DNA from: Terriglobia bacterium
GTDB lineage: Bacteria; Acidobacteriota; Terriglobia; Terriglobales; Acidobacteriaceae
Assembly (NCBI GenBank): GCA_020073665.1
Contig: JAIQEU010000018.1
Span: 1 to 64,000 of the forward strand
Direction of reading: 5' to 3'
Length of the DNA: 64,000 nt
In this document: piece after piece, positions 17,068-27,176 of the stretch
Layout of the letters: each line of letters begins with the position of its first letter
Position numbering within the stretch: position 1 is the first letter of the stretch
Notes under the pieces: generated by a model
Databases searched by the model: none
Seen by the model: only the letters and a program-made list of their open reading frames with translations
What the model was told of the DNA's origin: nothing
Translations under genes and position numbers: made by a program

Positions 17068-17760
17068 ATGTCCACGATCGCAACTTCTGGCCGGGTTGTG
17101 GCTCCGGCAAAACCGGGGACGCCGAACCGCACGGCAAAGATTCTGGCCTCGGCTGCGATTCTCGCCCTGGCTATCGCCTTCGTTCTCAAATACGTGTTCC
17201 GTTACTACCTGAATTACAACCAGGCGGCATTTACCGATCCCATCCAAGGCGCGGCCAACTACTGGGTGATGCGCGGCTGGCTGCTGATGCACATGACCGG
17301 GGGCATGGTGGCTTTGCTGACCGGGCCCTGGCAGTTCTGGACGGGCTTCCGCACGCGCTATGCCCGCCTGCACCGCTGGACGGGCAGGGTGTTTCTGGGT
17401 GCCGTGGCGGTAGGCGCGGTCGGGGCCTACCAGATGGCGATGGCCACCACCTTCGGATGGGCCCTTGGCTTCTCGTTGCTTTCTTTGGCCACCGCCTGGG
17501 TCACGACCGCGGGCATGGCGTACTACGCGATCCGGAAGGGGCGCATTCAGATCCACAAGGAATGGATGGTACGGGCTTACGTTGTCACATTCGCCTTCGT
17601 GACTTTCCGGATCCTGAACGACTACGGTCCGACTTCGCGTCTGCAGCCAGACAGCGACCGGACGGTGACAATCGGCTGGGCCTGTTGGGTTCTTCCGCTG
17701 CTGGTGACGGAAGTGGTTCTGCAACTGCGGGGGATGCGGTCCAGTGCTACTTCGGCGTGA
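17068..17760 (+). CDS. DUF2306 integral membrane protein
   Basis: 230 aa, start supported by GGAGGGAC two bases before ATG 17068. Five or six hydrophobic helices. Conserved DUF2306 features are visible: LLMHMTGGMVALLTGPWQF, RLHRWTGRVFL and IHKEWMVRAY, with His and Arg residues on helix ends. The function is unknown. The gene is convergent with the cytochrome gene, with a repeat-type terminator between. Confidence 0.85.
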   Translation: MSTIATSGRVVAPAKPGTPNRTAKILASAAILALAIAFVLKYVFRYYLNYNQAAFTDPIQGAANYWVMRGWLLMHMTGGMVALLTGPWQFWTGFRTRYARLHRWTGRVFLGAVAVGAVGAYQMAMATTFGWALGFSLLSLATAWVTTAGMAYYAIRKGRIQIHKEWMVRAYVVTFAFVTFRILNDYGPTSRLQPDSDRTVTIGWACWVLPLLVTEVVLQLRGMRSSATSA

Positions 17761-17829
17761 AGCGTTGCCCCATCACCCACCGTTGACGCAGAGGGTGCGA
17801 ACAAGGGTGACAAGAGGCACAGAATGAAA

Positions 17830-17866
17830 ACCCCCGCCCAAGCAGAGCTTGAGCGGGGCACCCTCG
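17830..17866. terminator. Repeat-derived hairpin between convergent genes
   Basis: CCCCGCCCAAGC and GCTTGAGCGGGG form a stem flanked by runs of A on the plus strand, i.e. T on the minus strand. It suits termination of the minus-strand cytochrome gene and may act on both strands. Confidence 0.55.
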
Positions 17867-17892
17867 AGTTTCGGGACGCGGATACAAGTAAC

Positions 17893-18345
17893 TCACTTGC
17901 GCTGTAGAGACTCGATGTAGCGGGCGAGATTGTCGATGCGAACGTTGCCCAGGTCCTGGTCGGCGTCCACCTGGTGGAAAATGGGCCCCCACACGGGCAT
18001 CTCGCGCGACCCGTGGCCACTCAAGGTTTCCTTGCCATCAATAATGTCGCGGATGCGAGCAATGGGAAATTTCCCGTTGCCTCGCTTGGAAATCTCGGTG
18101 AGGTCAGGGACCTTATACTTCAGCGCCGGCGCGACCGGGCCATTGCCCTTGCCGTCAATTCCGTGGCAGGCCGCGCAATAGTCGCGAAAGATTTCCGCGC
18201 CATTCACCGTATAGATGGGCAGTGTTTTCGCCGGGCCGTGGGCGTGCGCCGCAGCCAGAAAAAAGAACGCCAGCGGCAGTGCGGCAACACAGAAAGCGAT
18301 GGTAATGCGGGGAAGGCAACGTGGGGTGAGGGGAAGGGGCTGCAT
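17893..18345 (-). CDS. c-type cytochrome, exported
   Basis: 150 aa from ATG 18345. A hydrophobic N-terminal signal ends around AHAHG. The haem-binding motif CAACH is near residue 58, followed by GIDGKGNGP. A candidate Met axial ligand is in SREMPVWG near 116, and the C-terminal helix is RIDNLARYIESLQRK. It is a single-haem class I cytochrome of the alcohol dehydrogenase/cbb3-subunit size class, expected in the periplasm as an electron carrier. No oxidase or dehydrogenase gene is adjacent. Confidence 0.9.
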   Translation of the reverse strand: MQPLPLTPRCLPRITIAFCVAALPLAFFFLAAAHAHGPAKTLPIYTVNGAEIFRDYCAACHGIDGKGNGPVAPALKYKVPDLTEISKRGNGKFPIARIRDIIDGKETLSGHGSREMPVWGPIFHQVDADQDLGNVRIDNLARYIESLQRK

Positions 18346-18610
18346 GTTGCGACCCGGTGCGATCGACTGGCTCAATCGCCGTGCGCTCGTTCAGCCGGGC
18401 GCTACCGGGCAACGTCCGTATCAGAGCCTTTGCGTCCAGTTTTGGGCGTCTACAGCAAGGTGACGGGGCATAGCCTGGGTAGCGCCCGGACGGTTCTGAT
18501 TATCGGACGCTTTTTCGCGATCGTCGGTGACCGAGCGCACCTACTCCGGTGATTAGGCAGGCGCAGCTCCGGAGTGACCAGGCTAGAGTTGGGGAAGCCG
18601 GTTGGACCCG

Positions 18611-18832
18611 CTATGGGCCCGAACTTCTCTGGTCCGCCGGGCTGAGGTCCAGTGGCCAGCGGTTGCGCTGCGACGATGAGGGTGATGGCCGTTCCGGCGA
18701 TCCAGGGCTCGAGGTGGTCTCTTCTTCCAACAGCGGTATGATCCCGCGCAACGCCTGAATTTCCCCGCGTACGCGCGCGATATCCATTTCCTTGCTTCGC
18801 AAGACCTCGTACAGGTCCTTCATGACCGCCAT
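18611..18832 (-). CDS. Small conserved acidobacterial protein (MKDLYEVLR family)
   Basis: 73 aa. The N-terminus, MKDLYEVLRSKEMDIARVRG, is followed by EIQALRGIIPLLEEE and a disordered Pro/Ser-rich tail. I recall many similar short proteins scattered through Acidobacteriota genomes. The first 40 residues form an amphipathic helix with heptad spacing, suggesting a coiled coil. The role is unknown. Start at ATG 18832 or the in-frame ATG 18823. Confidence 0.7.
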   Translation of the reverse strand: MAVMKDLYEVLRSKEMDIARVRGEIQALRGIIPLLEEETTSSPGSPERPSPSSSQRNRWPLDLSPADQRSSGP

Positions 18833-19130
18833 CCACGCTACGTTTGAATTGACTTAACTGTAGTTGAGTTCTGGCGTCTGGGATAGACACCGAAAGGGCA
18901 ACGATCCGCATTGCCGCGGGCTGGTTTGGTGCGGGGGATTGTATTACAGAGAAAGGTATCCTGCCAGATCCTGCAAGACAAAATTAATGAGACTAAGAGC
19001 AAGCTGCTGAAGAATTCAACACTCAGCTGGCGCGGTGGTGAAAGCAGTCCAAAAATCTATCCGTGCGCTTGTGGGGCACAATAGCGGCGAGCGGCGCTGG
19101 TGGCCGGCGGGACGCCGGGGCTACCGCTGC

Positions 19131-19373
19131 TCAGGCAGCCCCCGACTGTAGAGAAGGAGTTCTTATCCCAAACCGGGTTGTGAGTTCTAGCATGCGATGT
19201 TTGACGTAGCCGTCTTCGGTGACATGGGCTGAGGCAGTGTCATCCAATTTGGCCGTAACCAAGCGATCGATGAGCTTGCGGCTGCTGAATTCCGGATCAT
19301 GATGACTGCAAAACTGGCAGTCCCGGCCCATACGAAAATCCTTCTGCTGCGGTTTGCGATGCACAAAGTCCAT
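19131..19373 (-). CDS. Small hypothetical protein with CxxC motif
   Basis: 80 aa from the second Met. It contains GRDCQFCSHHDPEF, which could bind a metal, and a regular mixed composition. It has no recognisable family and no strong ribosome site, so it is weakly supported. Confidence 0.35.
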   Translation of the reverse strand: MDFVHRKPQQKDFRMGRDCQFCSHHDPEFSSRKLIDRLVTAKLDDTASAHVTEDGYVKHRMLELTTRFGIRTPSLQSGAA

Positions 19374-19887
19374 AGCCGGACGATCCTCCGCGAAGAAGCA
19401 AATGAAAATCAATGGTGATGGAAGAAGCGCGGCAGTTATAACACGGTCGCCGTGGCTAAGGGAAGTCTACGCAACCGACTTTTTTGGTCATTCTGAATCG
19501 AGGTTTGTGCAAACCGGTAACGAAGGCATGGGTACTGCCTTTGCTGCGATTTACCCGGCACTTTTTCACAACTTCTGTTGAAAACTCGGGGGTAGCCAGA
19601 GAGGGCCAGCACCTGTCCCAATCCGGAACGGGCGAGGTTGGGGCGTCCCCCGGAAGTCGGTAGTTCCTCTGGTGTTCCCTGCCCCTCCTCAAAGCCGCCG
19701 GATTTCCGACGCCCCATAAGCCCCAAACGGACGAGAAAATATGGCCGAGGGTCAGACTTTCCGCACAGGGGGTACGTGGCGAATCCTGCAATGGGCAGTG
19801 GCGGTTTGCCGGTATATACTCTAGCGACAGGCGGAGCTTTCCCCCGGGCATCCCTTGGCGTTTGGGTGCCAGTTCCCAGGTGAATAG
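19374..19887. other. Intergenic region upstream of the kinase gene
   Basis: No gene is supported. A TATACT hexamer at 19815-19820 is a possible -10 for the kinase gene but lacks a good -35. Otherwise nothing recognisable. Confidence 0.4.
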
Positions 19888-22800
19888 ATGGACGGACCCA
19901 AGCGAGAGCCGGATGGGCGGGAGTCCTCTCGCGCCCCGAACACCCAAGGCGTAGGGACGCCTTTCAAGGGTGAGAGTTCGTCCAGCAACGTTCCGCTTTC
20001 GCCCGACGAGATAGCCGGAAAGACGCCCTTCCCGAGACCGAGTGATACGGACGCCACCCTGGTGGACTACGACGCTACCCTGGTCGACGGGATCATGCCG
20101 CGTTCGCCGGCTCCAGTTTCTCCCGGCAAGAATCTGTCTGGCCTTTTTGTAAGCGCAGCTGTGCTGCAGCCCGGAGATGTGTTGGGCGGCCGCTACGAGA
20201 TCCTGCAACTGCTGGGCGAAGGCGGGATGGGGGCGGTTTACAAAGCCAGGGACCGGGAACTGGATCGCTTTGTGGCGCTGAAGCTGATTCGTCCGGAACT
20301 GGCTGCCAGCCCCGCGATTCTGGCTCGCTTCAAGCAAGAGCTGCTGCTCGCCCACCAGGTCACGCACAAGAACGTCATCCGCATCTACGACCTGGGCGAG
20401 GCCGACGGGGTCCGCTTCATCACCATGGAGTTCATCGAGGGACAGGATTTGCGTTCCCTCCTCATCGAGCATGGCAAACTCACGCCGGAAGCGGCAGTGA
20501 ACATGATGCGCCAGGTGTGCCTGGCACTGGATGCAGCCCACGCGGTAGGAGTGATTCACCGCGACTTGAAGCCGCAGAACGTGATGCAGGACAAGCAAGG
20601 CCGCATCCTGGTGATGGATTTTGGCCTGGCGCGTTCAGTGGGATCGGAGGGAATGACCCAGACCGGCGCCCTGGTCGGCACCATGGAGTACATGTCGCCG
20701 GAACAGGCGATGGGCGGCACGCTCGACCAGCGCTCCGATATTTTCTCGCTGGGCCTGATCTTCTTTGAACTGCTCACCGGCAAGATGCCGTACAAGGCCG
20801 ACACCGCGCTAGCCAGCCTGCTGAAGCGGAACCAGGAGCGCGCGATTCCGGCCGTGGACCTGGACCCCACGATTCCAAAAGGGATCAGCGACATTGTCAG
20901 CAAGTGCCTGGAGCGGGATCTGAACCAGCGCTACCAGACCACGCAGGAGATCGAGGCTGACCTGGACGCCTGGCAAGGCAAGCGTCCGGTCTCCGCGTCG
21001 TTTTCGCAGTCACAGATGATGCTGCCGGCGGCCAAGCCATCCTTGCCGTGGAAGTGGATCGGCGCGGGGGTGGCGGTGGTGGTGCTGGCCCTGGCCGGGT
21101 GGATGGCGCGCGGGAGAATATCTTTTAGAACCGGCAACTCGGCGGTTCACGGCCCGGTTACGTCACTGGCGATTCTTCCCTTCCGCAATGCTTCGGGCGA
21201 CCCTGCGCTGGACTGGCTGGGATCGAGCATGGCGCAAATGCTCAGCACCGACGTGGGACAATCGGCGAGCCTGCGCACGGTATCGTCCGACCGCTTGCAC
21301 CAGGTGATGAAAGATCTTCACCTGGGCGGGGACGCGCAACTCGATCCCCAGACTCTGAAGCAGATTGGCGAGTTCAGCAACGCGCAGACGCTGGTGTGGG
21401 GACAGTACGTCAAGGTGGGCGACCAGATTCGAATTGACGCCACGCTGCAGGACCTGAAGCGGCAGCGCACGGCCACGCTCAAGGCGGAGGCATCCTCGGA
21501 CAAGGATTTGCTGGCGGCGGTCGATCGCCTGGCGCAAGCCATCCGGGAGAACCTCGAGCTGGCGCCGGAGATTGTGAAGGAATTGCAGGCGCAGGCGTTC
21601 CGGCCGACGTCAAAATCAGTGGATGCGCTGCGCGACTACAACGATGGCATCGAGTTGGTGCGGCAGGGGAACAATCTGGAGGCGCAGAAGAAGTTCGACG
21701 CCGCCACCCAGGCGGATCCCGAGTTTGCCCTGGCGTTCTCGCGCCTGGCGCAAACCTACTCGGCGCTGGGATATGACAACGAGGCTGACCGGTATTCACA
21801 GCGGGCAGTCGAACTCAGCCAGCAATTGCCCCAGGCGGAGAGATACCTGATCGAGGCCAGCAGCGCGCGCATTCAGAACGATTCGCAGAAGGCGATTACG
21901 TCCTACCAGAATCTGGCCAAGGTTGCGCCTGAAGACCCGGACATTCAGTTCACCCTGGCGTCGCTGTACGAATCGGCGAACGACTTCGACAACGCCCGGA
22001 AGCACTACGCCAAGGTGCTGGAGCAGGACCCCAAGTACGTGGATGCCCTGCTGGCCAGCGGGCGAGTGGAGATCAAGAGCGGCGACCCGCAGAAAGGCCT
22101 GGAATTTCTGAATCGCGCCCTCACCCTGGCTACCCTGGTCGACAACCAGGAAGAGAAAGCCGCCATCCTGCAGGCCACGGGGGTGGCTTACCGGCTGACC
22201 GGCAAACCGGAAGAGGCGATACGCAATTACAAGGATTCGCTGGCGATCAAGCAGCAGATCGGGGACAAGCGCGGAATCGCCGTCAGCTTGAACGAAATGG
22301 CGCAGGCCCAGGTCATGCTGGGCCAGACCGCCGCGGCCCTGGGCAGTTACCAGGATGCATTGAAGATCCGCCGTGAAATTGGCGACAAGCGCGGCGTGGC
22401 CGATACCCTGAACGATCTGGCCAACTTCTACCAGGACAGGGCGCAGCCGGATGACGCGCTGAAGATGTACAAGGAAGCGTTACAGATCAATCGTGACCTG
22501 GCGGACGAGTCGAGCCAGGCGATGATCCTGAACAACATCGGTACGTCCTACCTTTCCAAGAGCCAGTACCAGGATGCGCTGACTTATTACCAGCAGGCCC
22601 TGCAACTGCGCGAGAAGCTCAAAGTCCCGGATGACATTGCGGAAACCGTCCGCAACCTGGCGGCGACGGACACCAAGCTAGGCCAGTACGAGGAAGCGCT
22701 GACGCAGTACCTGAAGGCGCTGGATCTGCGGCGGAATACCGGGGACAAGCGTGGCGCGGCTGACGTTTCCTATGACATGGCGAGCGTTTTCGCGTACCAG

Positions 22801-23550
22801 GGCCGCTTCGGCGCCGCCCTGAACTCGCGCCAGGAAGCGCTCAAAGGCTATCGCGATCTGAAGGACCGCAGCTACTGGATGGCGCAAGCCCTGATCGGCT
22901 ATGGGGAATCTCTTGCCCAGGCGGGCCGGGGGGATGAAGCGCAGCCGAGCTTTGATGAGGCCTTGGCCATTGCCCGCGAATTGAAAAACGATAGTTTGAT
23001 TGCGCAGACACTTCATGCCCAGGGAGACGTGGCCTCGTACCGGAAGGATTTCAAGGCGGCCAAGGGATTTTACGACCAGGCACTGCAGTCGGCGACGCGC
23101 GCCAAAGATACGGAACAGACTCTGCTGGCGCGCCTGGCGCTGGCCCGCAATGACATCCAACAGGGGAGATCTGCGGCCGCCATTGCTCCGCTGCGGAGCC
23201 TGGTGCAGCAGGCGGAAAGCCAGGGACTGAAGTATGAGTCGGTACAGTGCTCGTTGGATCTGGCCGAAGCCCTGATCAATAGCAAGGCGGTGCCGCAAGC
23301 GCGAGTGGAACTGGAGCGAGCGCTCACCAGCACGCAAAAGCTGGGTATGAAGTCGTTGCAGGCCCGGGCAGAGTACTTGCTGGCTACGGACTCCCGCCTC
23401 AGCGGCAACAATACGCTGGCACTCGATCACTACCGCGAATGTCTGCGCTTGCTTGACGACATCAGCAAGGAGTCAGGCAGCGACAAGATCCGGCAACGCG
23501 CGGATTTTGCGGCGATGTCGGCAGATGCCAAGCGCTGGACGTCATCCTAG
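19888..23550 (+). CDS. Transmembrane Ser/Thr protein kinase with TolB/FlgO-like and TPR domains
   Basis: 1220 aa. Residues 1-95 are a disordered N-terminus. A Hanks-type kinase domain spans about 100-365: glycine loop GEGGMGAVYKA near 109, VALKLI, catalytic HRDLKPQN near 223 and DFG near 244. A single TM helix (about 386-408) is followed by a TolB/FlgO-like segment, LAILPFRNASGD...LDWLGSSMAQML, to about 557. The rest is a long series of TPRs. The layout predicts a cytoplasmic kinase with an external TPR scaffold, a very common acidobacterial architecture. The partner and substrate are not visible. The gene is monocistronic. Confidence 0.95.
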   Translation: MDGPKREPDGRESSRAPNTQGVGTPFKGESSSSNVPLSPDEIAGKTPFPRPSDTDATLVDYDATLVDGIMPRSPAPVSPGKNLSGLFVSAAVLQPGDVLGGRYEILQLLGEGGMGAVYKARDRELDRFVALKLIRPELAASPAILARFKQELLLAHQVTHKNVIRIYDLGEADGVRFITMEFIEGQDLRSLLIEHGKLTPEAAVNMMRQVCLALDAAHAVGVIHRDLKPQNVMQDKQGRILVMDFGLARSVGSEGMTQTGALVGTMEYMSPEQAMGGTLDQRSDIFSLGLIFFELLTGKMPYKADTALASLLKRNQERAIPAVDLDPTIPKGISDIVSKCLERDLNQRYQTTQEIEADLDAWQGKRPVSASFSQSQMMLPAAKPSLPWKWIGAGVAVVVLALAGWMARGRISFRTGNSAVHGPVTSLAILPFRNASGDPALDWLGSSMAQMLSTDVGQSASLRTVSSDRLHQVMKDLHLGGDAQLDPQTLKQIGEFSNAQTLVWGQYVKVGDQIRIDATLQDLKRQRTATLKAEASSDKDLLAAVDRLAQAIRENLELAPEIVKELQAQAFRPTSKSVDALRDYNDGIELVRQGNNLEAQKKFDAATQADPEFALAFSRLAQTYSALGYDNEADRYSQRAVELSQQLPQAERYLIEASSARIQNDSQKAITSYQNLAKVAPEDPDIQFTLASLYESANDFDNARKHYAKVLEQDPKYVDALLASGRVEIKSGDPQKGLEFLNRALTLATLVDNQEEKAAILQATGVAYRLTGKPEEAIRNYKDSLAIKQQIGDKRGIAVSLNEMAQAQVMLGQTAAALGSYQDALKIRREIGDKRGVADTLNDLANFYQDRAQPDDALKMYKEALQINRDLADESSQAMILNNIGTSYLSKSQYQDALTYYQQALQLREKLKVPDDIAETVRNLAATDTKLGQYEEALTQYLKALDLRRNTGDKRGAADVSYDMASVFAYQGRFGAALNSRQEALKGYRDLKDRSYWMAQALIGYGESLAQAGRGDEAQPSFDEALAIARELKNDSLIAQTLHAQGDVASYRKDFKAAKGFYDQALQSATRAKDTEQTLLARLALARNDIQQGRSAAAIAPLRSLVQQAESQGLKYESVQCSLDLAEALINSKAVPQARVELERALTSTQKLGMKSLQARAEYLLATDSRLSGNNTLALDHYRECLRLLDDISKESGSDKIRQRADFAAMSADAKRWTSS

Positions 23551-23650
23551 GAAATGGCCAAGGCGAACCTCAGCGTTTAAAGCCGTTGACAGTGTCATTG
23601 AGCCCTCGACCCGGCTGGATTCAAGGTCTAGCCCCTCGGTGCATTTGAAT

Positions 23651-23682
23651 CCTGGTCAATGAGTGTAAACGCCTGTTTTCAA
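23651..23682. repeat. Dispersed repeat family B, partial copy
   Basis: GGTCAATGAGTGTAAACGCC plus TGTTTTCAA is the reverse complement of the start of the repeats at 37852 and 41293 (AAACAGGCGATTACACTCAT). Confidence 0.6.
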
Positions 23683-23748
23683 TAGTTACTAGGGGAAAAA
23701 AGACCTTTCAGTTGACCTGCTAGACAAACTGCGGCAACATGCCCTCGG

Positions 23749-25572
23749 ATGGCGATTTCAGAACGTTTTATTTTGGCGTGGTGTTTTTGTGCCTTTGCAT
23801 GCTTATTCGCCGCGGCGGCGGACAAACCATGGGTAGAGGTCCACAGTCCGCACTTCCGCGCGATCAGTAACGGCAGCGATAAAGACGCCCGCCGCATTGT
23901 TCGCGAGTTCGAGCAGATGCGTGCTCTGTTCGCGAACGAATTTCCCAATCTGCGCCTGGATTCCGGCGCCCCGCTGCTGGTGCTGGCTCCCCGCGACGAA
24001 CCCAGCATGAAGGCGCTGGCCCCTCAGATGTGGAAGCAGAAAGGGGCCAAGCCATCTGGCTTCTTCCAACACGGATGGGAAAAGCAATTCGCAATGGTTC
24101 AGCTTGATGAAGACTTGCCCGGCGCTTACGGCGTCGTCTATCACGAGTATGTCCACACTCTCCTGCACATGAACTTTCGCTGGTTGCCCCTCTGGCTTGA
24201 TGAGGGGTTAGCGGAGTTCTACGGTAACACTCGGTTTGAGCAATCGCAGATGTTCGTAGGCGCTCCCAGTTCGCGGGTCCGCATACTGCAGGCGAGGGGA
24301 CTGATTCCGCTCGAAACCTTGCTTGCTGTGAACCAGAGCTCTCCCTACTACCACGACGAAGACAAAGTGCAGACGTTCTACGCGGAGTCCTGGGCGCTCA
24401 CCCACTTCCTTGCGATGGAAAAAGGCCAACGGCTGACCGAGTTCTACAGGTTGGTGCAGCAGGGGGTGGACGAGAAGAAGGCCTTCCAACAGGTGATTGG
24501 CGATTTCAAGGAGGTAGAGAAGAACCTAGATCAATATGTGCACAAACTCACTATGCCCAGCTGGGTGCTCAAGAATCCACCTCAGATCGACGAGAGGAAC
24601 TTCACGGTCCGTAGTCTCAGTCTCGCTGAAACCGAGGCCGAACTCGGCGGCTATCACCTCTGGTCTGGCGGCGTGGGGGATGCCCGGCCTCTGATCGAAC
24701 AGGCCCTGAAGAATGATCCCCAGCTTGGTCTTGCCCACGAGAACATGGGCTTTCTCGACTTTGCTGAGGGCAAGGACGAAGAGGCCGTCCGCGAGTTCGC
24801 ACAGGCATACGAACTCGATGGGAGTCGTTATCTCTCGCTGTTTTTCAAGACTATGCTCTCGCCCAGCGCACGCTCTGATGTGCCAGCCGATCAAGCGAGT
24901 TTCCATGATGCTCTGCTGAAGGCGCTTCAGCTCAACTCGGAGTTCGCGCCTCCATATACCCAACTAGCGCGGTTGGACGTACGCCAAGGCAAGCTGACGA
25001 ACGCGCTTGCGGTCGCGCGCAAGGCGGAACAACTGGAACCTTCCCGCGCTGGCTATCACCTGCTAAGCGGCCGGATCATGTTGCGTATGGGGCAGGGCAC
25101 CGAAGCCGCTACAATGGCCAAGTACGTGGCCGATCATTGGTACGGCGCCGATCACGACGAAGCCGTTGAACTCTGGGACAGTGTACCTGCGACGCAAAGG
25201 CCTATTGGAGATCATCCGCGCTACGAAACAGTCCCCCAAGGGGCGCAAACGGTCGAAGGAAGGGTGGAATCGGTGACCTGTGGTGACAAAGATGAGGGAC
25301 TGACGTTGGTGCTCGACCACGACGGCCAGTCGCTCAGCTTTCACGGAGCAAAGGGTGGCTGGCACGGGGGCTTCCCCGACACGATCTGGTATGGCGAGGA
25401 CCACTTCAGCTTCTGCCATCATGTCGAAGGCATGCGGGCCGTGGTGACTTACAAACCGTCCTCGGACAAAATCTATGCGGGCGATCTTGCGGAATTGGAA
25501 TTGCGGGAGGACTTGCCTGCGTCACTGGCAGTGTCGAAAACAGAAGAAGCCAAGCCAGAAGAGAATCGGTAG
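23749..25572 (+). CDS. DUF1570-type metallopeptidase-like protein with TPRs, exported
   Basis: 607 aa with a signal peptide ending at AAAADKP. The N-terminal 290 residues contain the zincin motif HEYVH near residue 130, followed 20 residues later by LDEGLAEFYG, consistent with two His and a Glu ligand. This is the gluzincin-like pattern seen in DUF1570 proteins. Residues about 300-480 contain TPR-like helical pairs (QALKNDPQLGLAHENMGFLD). The last 100 residues form a separate beta-rich domain (VEGRVESVTCGDKDEGLTLV). It is likely a periplasmic peptidase; the substrate is unknown. Confidence 0.8.
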   Translation: MAISERFILAWCFCAFACLFAAAADKPWVEVHSPHFRAISNGSDKDARRIVREFEQMRALFANEFPNLRLDSGAPLLVLAPRDEPSMKALAPQMWKQKGAKPSGFFQHGWEKQFAMVQLDEDLPGAYGVVYHEYVHTLLHMNFRWLPLWLDEGLAEFYGNTRFEQSQMFVGAPSSRVRILQARGLIPLETLLAVNQSSPYYHDEDKVQTFYAESWALTHFLAMEKGQRLTEFYRLVQQGVDEKKAFQQVIGDFKEVEKNLDQYVHKLTMPSWVLKNPPQIDERNFTVRSLSLAETEAELGGYHLWSGGVGDARPLIEQALKNDPQLGLAHENMGFLDFAEGKDEEAVREFAQAYELDGSRYLSLFFKTMLSPSARSDVPADQASFHDALLKALQLNSEFAPPYTQLARLDVRQGKLTNALAVARKAEQLEPSRAGYHLLSGRIMLRMGQGTEAATMAKYVADHWYGADHDEAVELWDSVPATQRPIGDHPRYETVPQGAQTVEGRVESVTCGDKDEGLTLVLDHDGQSLSFHGAKGGWHGGFPDTIWYGEDHFSFCHHVEGMRAVVTYKPSSDKIYAGDLAELELREDLPASLAVSKTEEAKPEENR

Positions 25573-25783
25573 GGGTAGTTCATCTCTGCCACACGCTTTC
25601 GAAGGGGCTGGAGAGCAGTTGTTTGAGGAGTTCCGCACAGCGCCAAGATAGTGGGCGAAAAATCGCCATTACACCAACAACCGGGAAGTGGGTCAGTGGT
25701 GTGAAGGGCTGATTGCGACAGCTAAAATAATCCCCGCAAAGCAAGTTCGTGGTGACGATCGTTGGAAAGGAGGGTCTCGTCAA

Positions 25784-26963
25784 ATGAGGGTTATCAGGGG
25801 AGTCCCTTTTTTTCTAGTGTTTTTCCCCGTTTGCTTGTTCTCTGCGTCCGCAACGAATGACAAGGCGGAGCAACGGCGAGAGAGAAGACTCCGCAGGTAT
25901 GTCATTGCGCTCGGCGCGGTGCTCATGCTGGGTAGCCTCGGCGCCTGGTCGCAAGAGCCACCGGGCGGCCCTACCGTAACTCTTGCAATTGAAGTCAGCC
26001 TGCCCGATGGTGCGGTTTTCCATATTCCTGTGGTGGGCGACGGAGAGATGCCAGGCATTGTTCCGCTTCCCCAGGGCCGTTTTGCAGGTATTCGCATCGT
26101 ACCCCGCATGCGCGGGGATTCAGTTCAGATCGAGGTTTCTGCCCTAACTACGGCCAGGAAGAAGCTGTCGGAAGCAACCTGCGATGAAGTGCGGTCATGG
26201 AACAGTGAAGACGCCGGTTCTTATGACGGGGAAGAGAATGAATCCCTGGTGCTCTCAGGGTTGGGCCGGCTTGGCCTTCCGGTCTTGAGGGTGAAAGTTG
26301 TCCGGGCCGGGGGACCGCCGCCTGGCGGCTTTCATCATCCGTACGCCAATTCCCTTGCCTTCTGCGGTTGCAACTACCCCAAACCCCGATCCATCAGCAA
26401 CCCCGATGGGAGTTCGGTTATCGGGGCGGCGGGGACCATTTCTTATCCTGACGCTGGGAAATGCGTACAGATCAGCGGATGCGGTCAGTGTTGCAGGACC
26501 GCCGTAGTGGCGTCGGTGCAGCCAGCATCGATGACGCCGGACCAGGTGAATACGGCCGGTTGGGATGAAGGTTGGACGAATCTGGTAAACGATGTGGAGC
26601 AGACGTTCACGCCGTCGCTTCCAAGACTGGCGGGCGTCGAGGTGGAGTTGGTGGTGGGGAATGGCCGGCGCAGCAGAGGATCAATTAACGCTGACGGTTC
26701 TGGACGCAACTGGACTAACGGTGGCGGTTGTGACAGAGAACGTACCAACGGCGGACTGCGATCAGGTGACGTTTGTGATTCCGTACGGCGGAGTGGAAAT
26801 TACGCCCGGACAGACTTACCGATTGAAATTGAGCGGCGGGACCACGTTTGGGTGGAAATATGTCGCGGGCGGATACCAAAATGGCGCAGCGACATTTAAT
26901 GGAAAACCGCTCTTGCCGGACGGGCGGAGTACATTCTTGTTCCGGACATTTGGGGTGCAGTAA
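25784..26963 (+). pseudogene. Secreted hypothetical protein interrupted by a one-base frameshift
   Basis: The first frame (ATG 25784, AAGGAGG upstream) encodes two hydrophobic N-terminal segments, a Cys-rich stretch (AFCGCNYPKP, KCVQISGCGQCC) and then AGVEVELVVGN. From about 26660 sensible coding moves to the next frame, which continues AAEDQLTLTVLDATGLTVAV and ends STFLFRTFGVQ at 26963. The first frame after the switch is low-quality Arg/Gly-rich sequence to 26899. Dropping one G in the GGGGAATGGCC stretch would rejoin them. The C-terminal half is a beta-sandwich-like domain (FTPSLPRLAGVEVELVVGN) that I recall from acidobacterial secreted proteins. It could be a true mutation or an assembly error. 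Confidence 0.7.
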
Positions 26964-27123
26964 TGTCCCGCTAGGTTCCCACCGGGAATCCAACCGTCCA
27001 GAGATGATGGGGCTTCGACCCTGATGGCAGGAGGGGGCTAACCGTCCGGACCTCATACTAAAGATGTACCTAACCCTAGTGTCTGCGCGCTCCCAAACGT
27101 CTGACTAGTTCCAAGAGACATGA

Positions 27124-27153
27124 AAAAGCCGGACCCTGGCAGGTCCGGCTTTT
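27124..27153. terminator. Bidirectional intrinsic terminator
   Basis: AAAAGCCGGACC and GGTCCGGCTTTT form a 12-bp stem with a 6-nt loop and give T-runs on both strands. It sits between the convergent frameshifted gene and the lectin gene. Confidence 0.85.
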
Positions 27154-27176
27154 CCCTTCGTATGCTTAACCCGTCC

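Noticed and set aside
19456-20598. 380-codon minus-strand frame
   Set aside because: Antisense to the kinase domain, no family resemblance.
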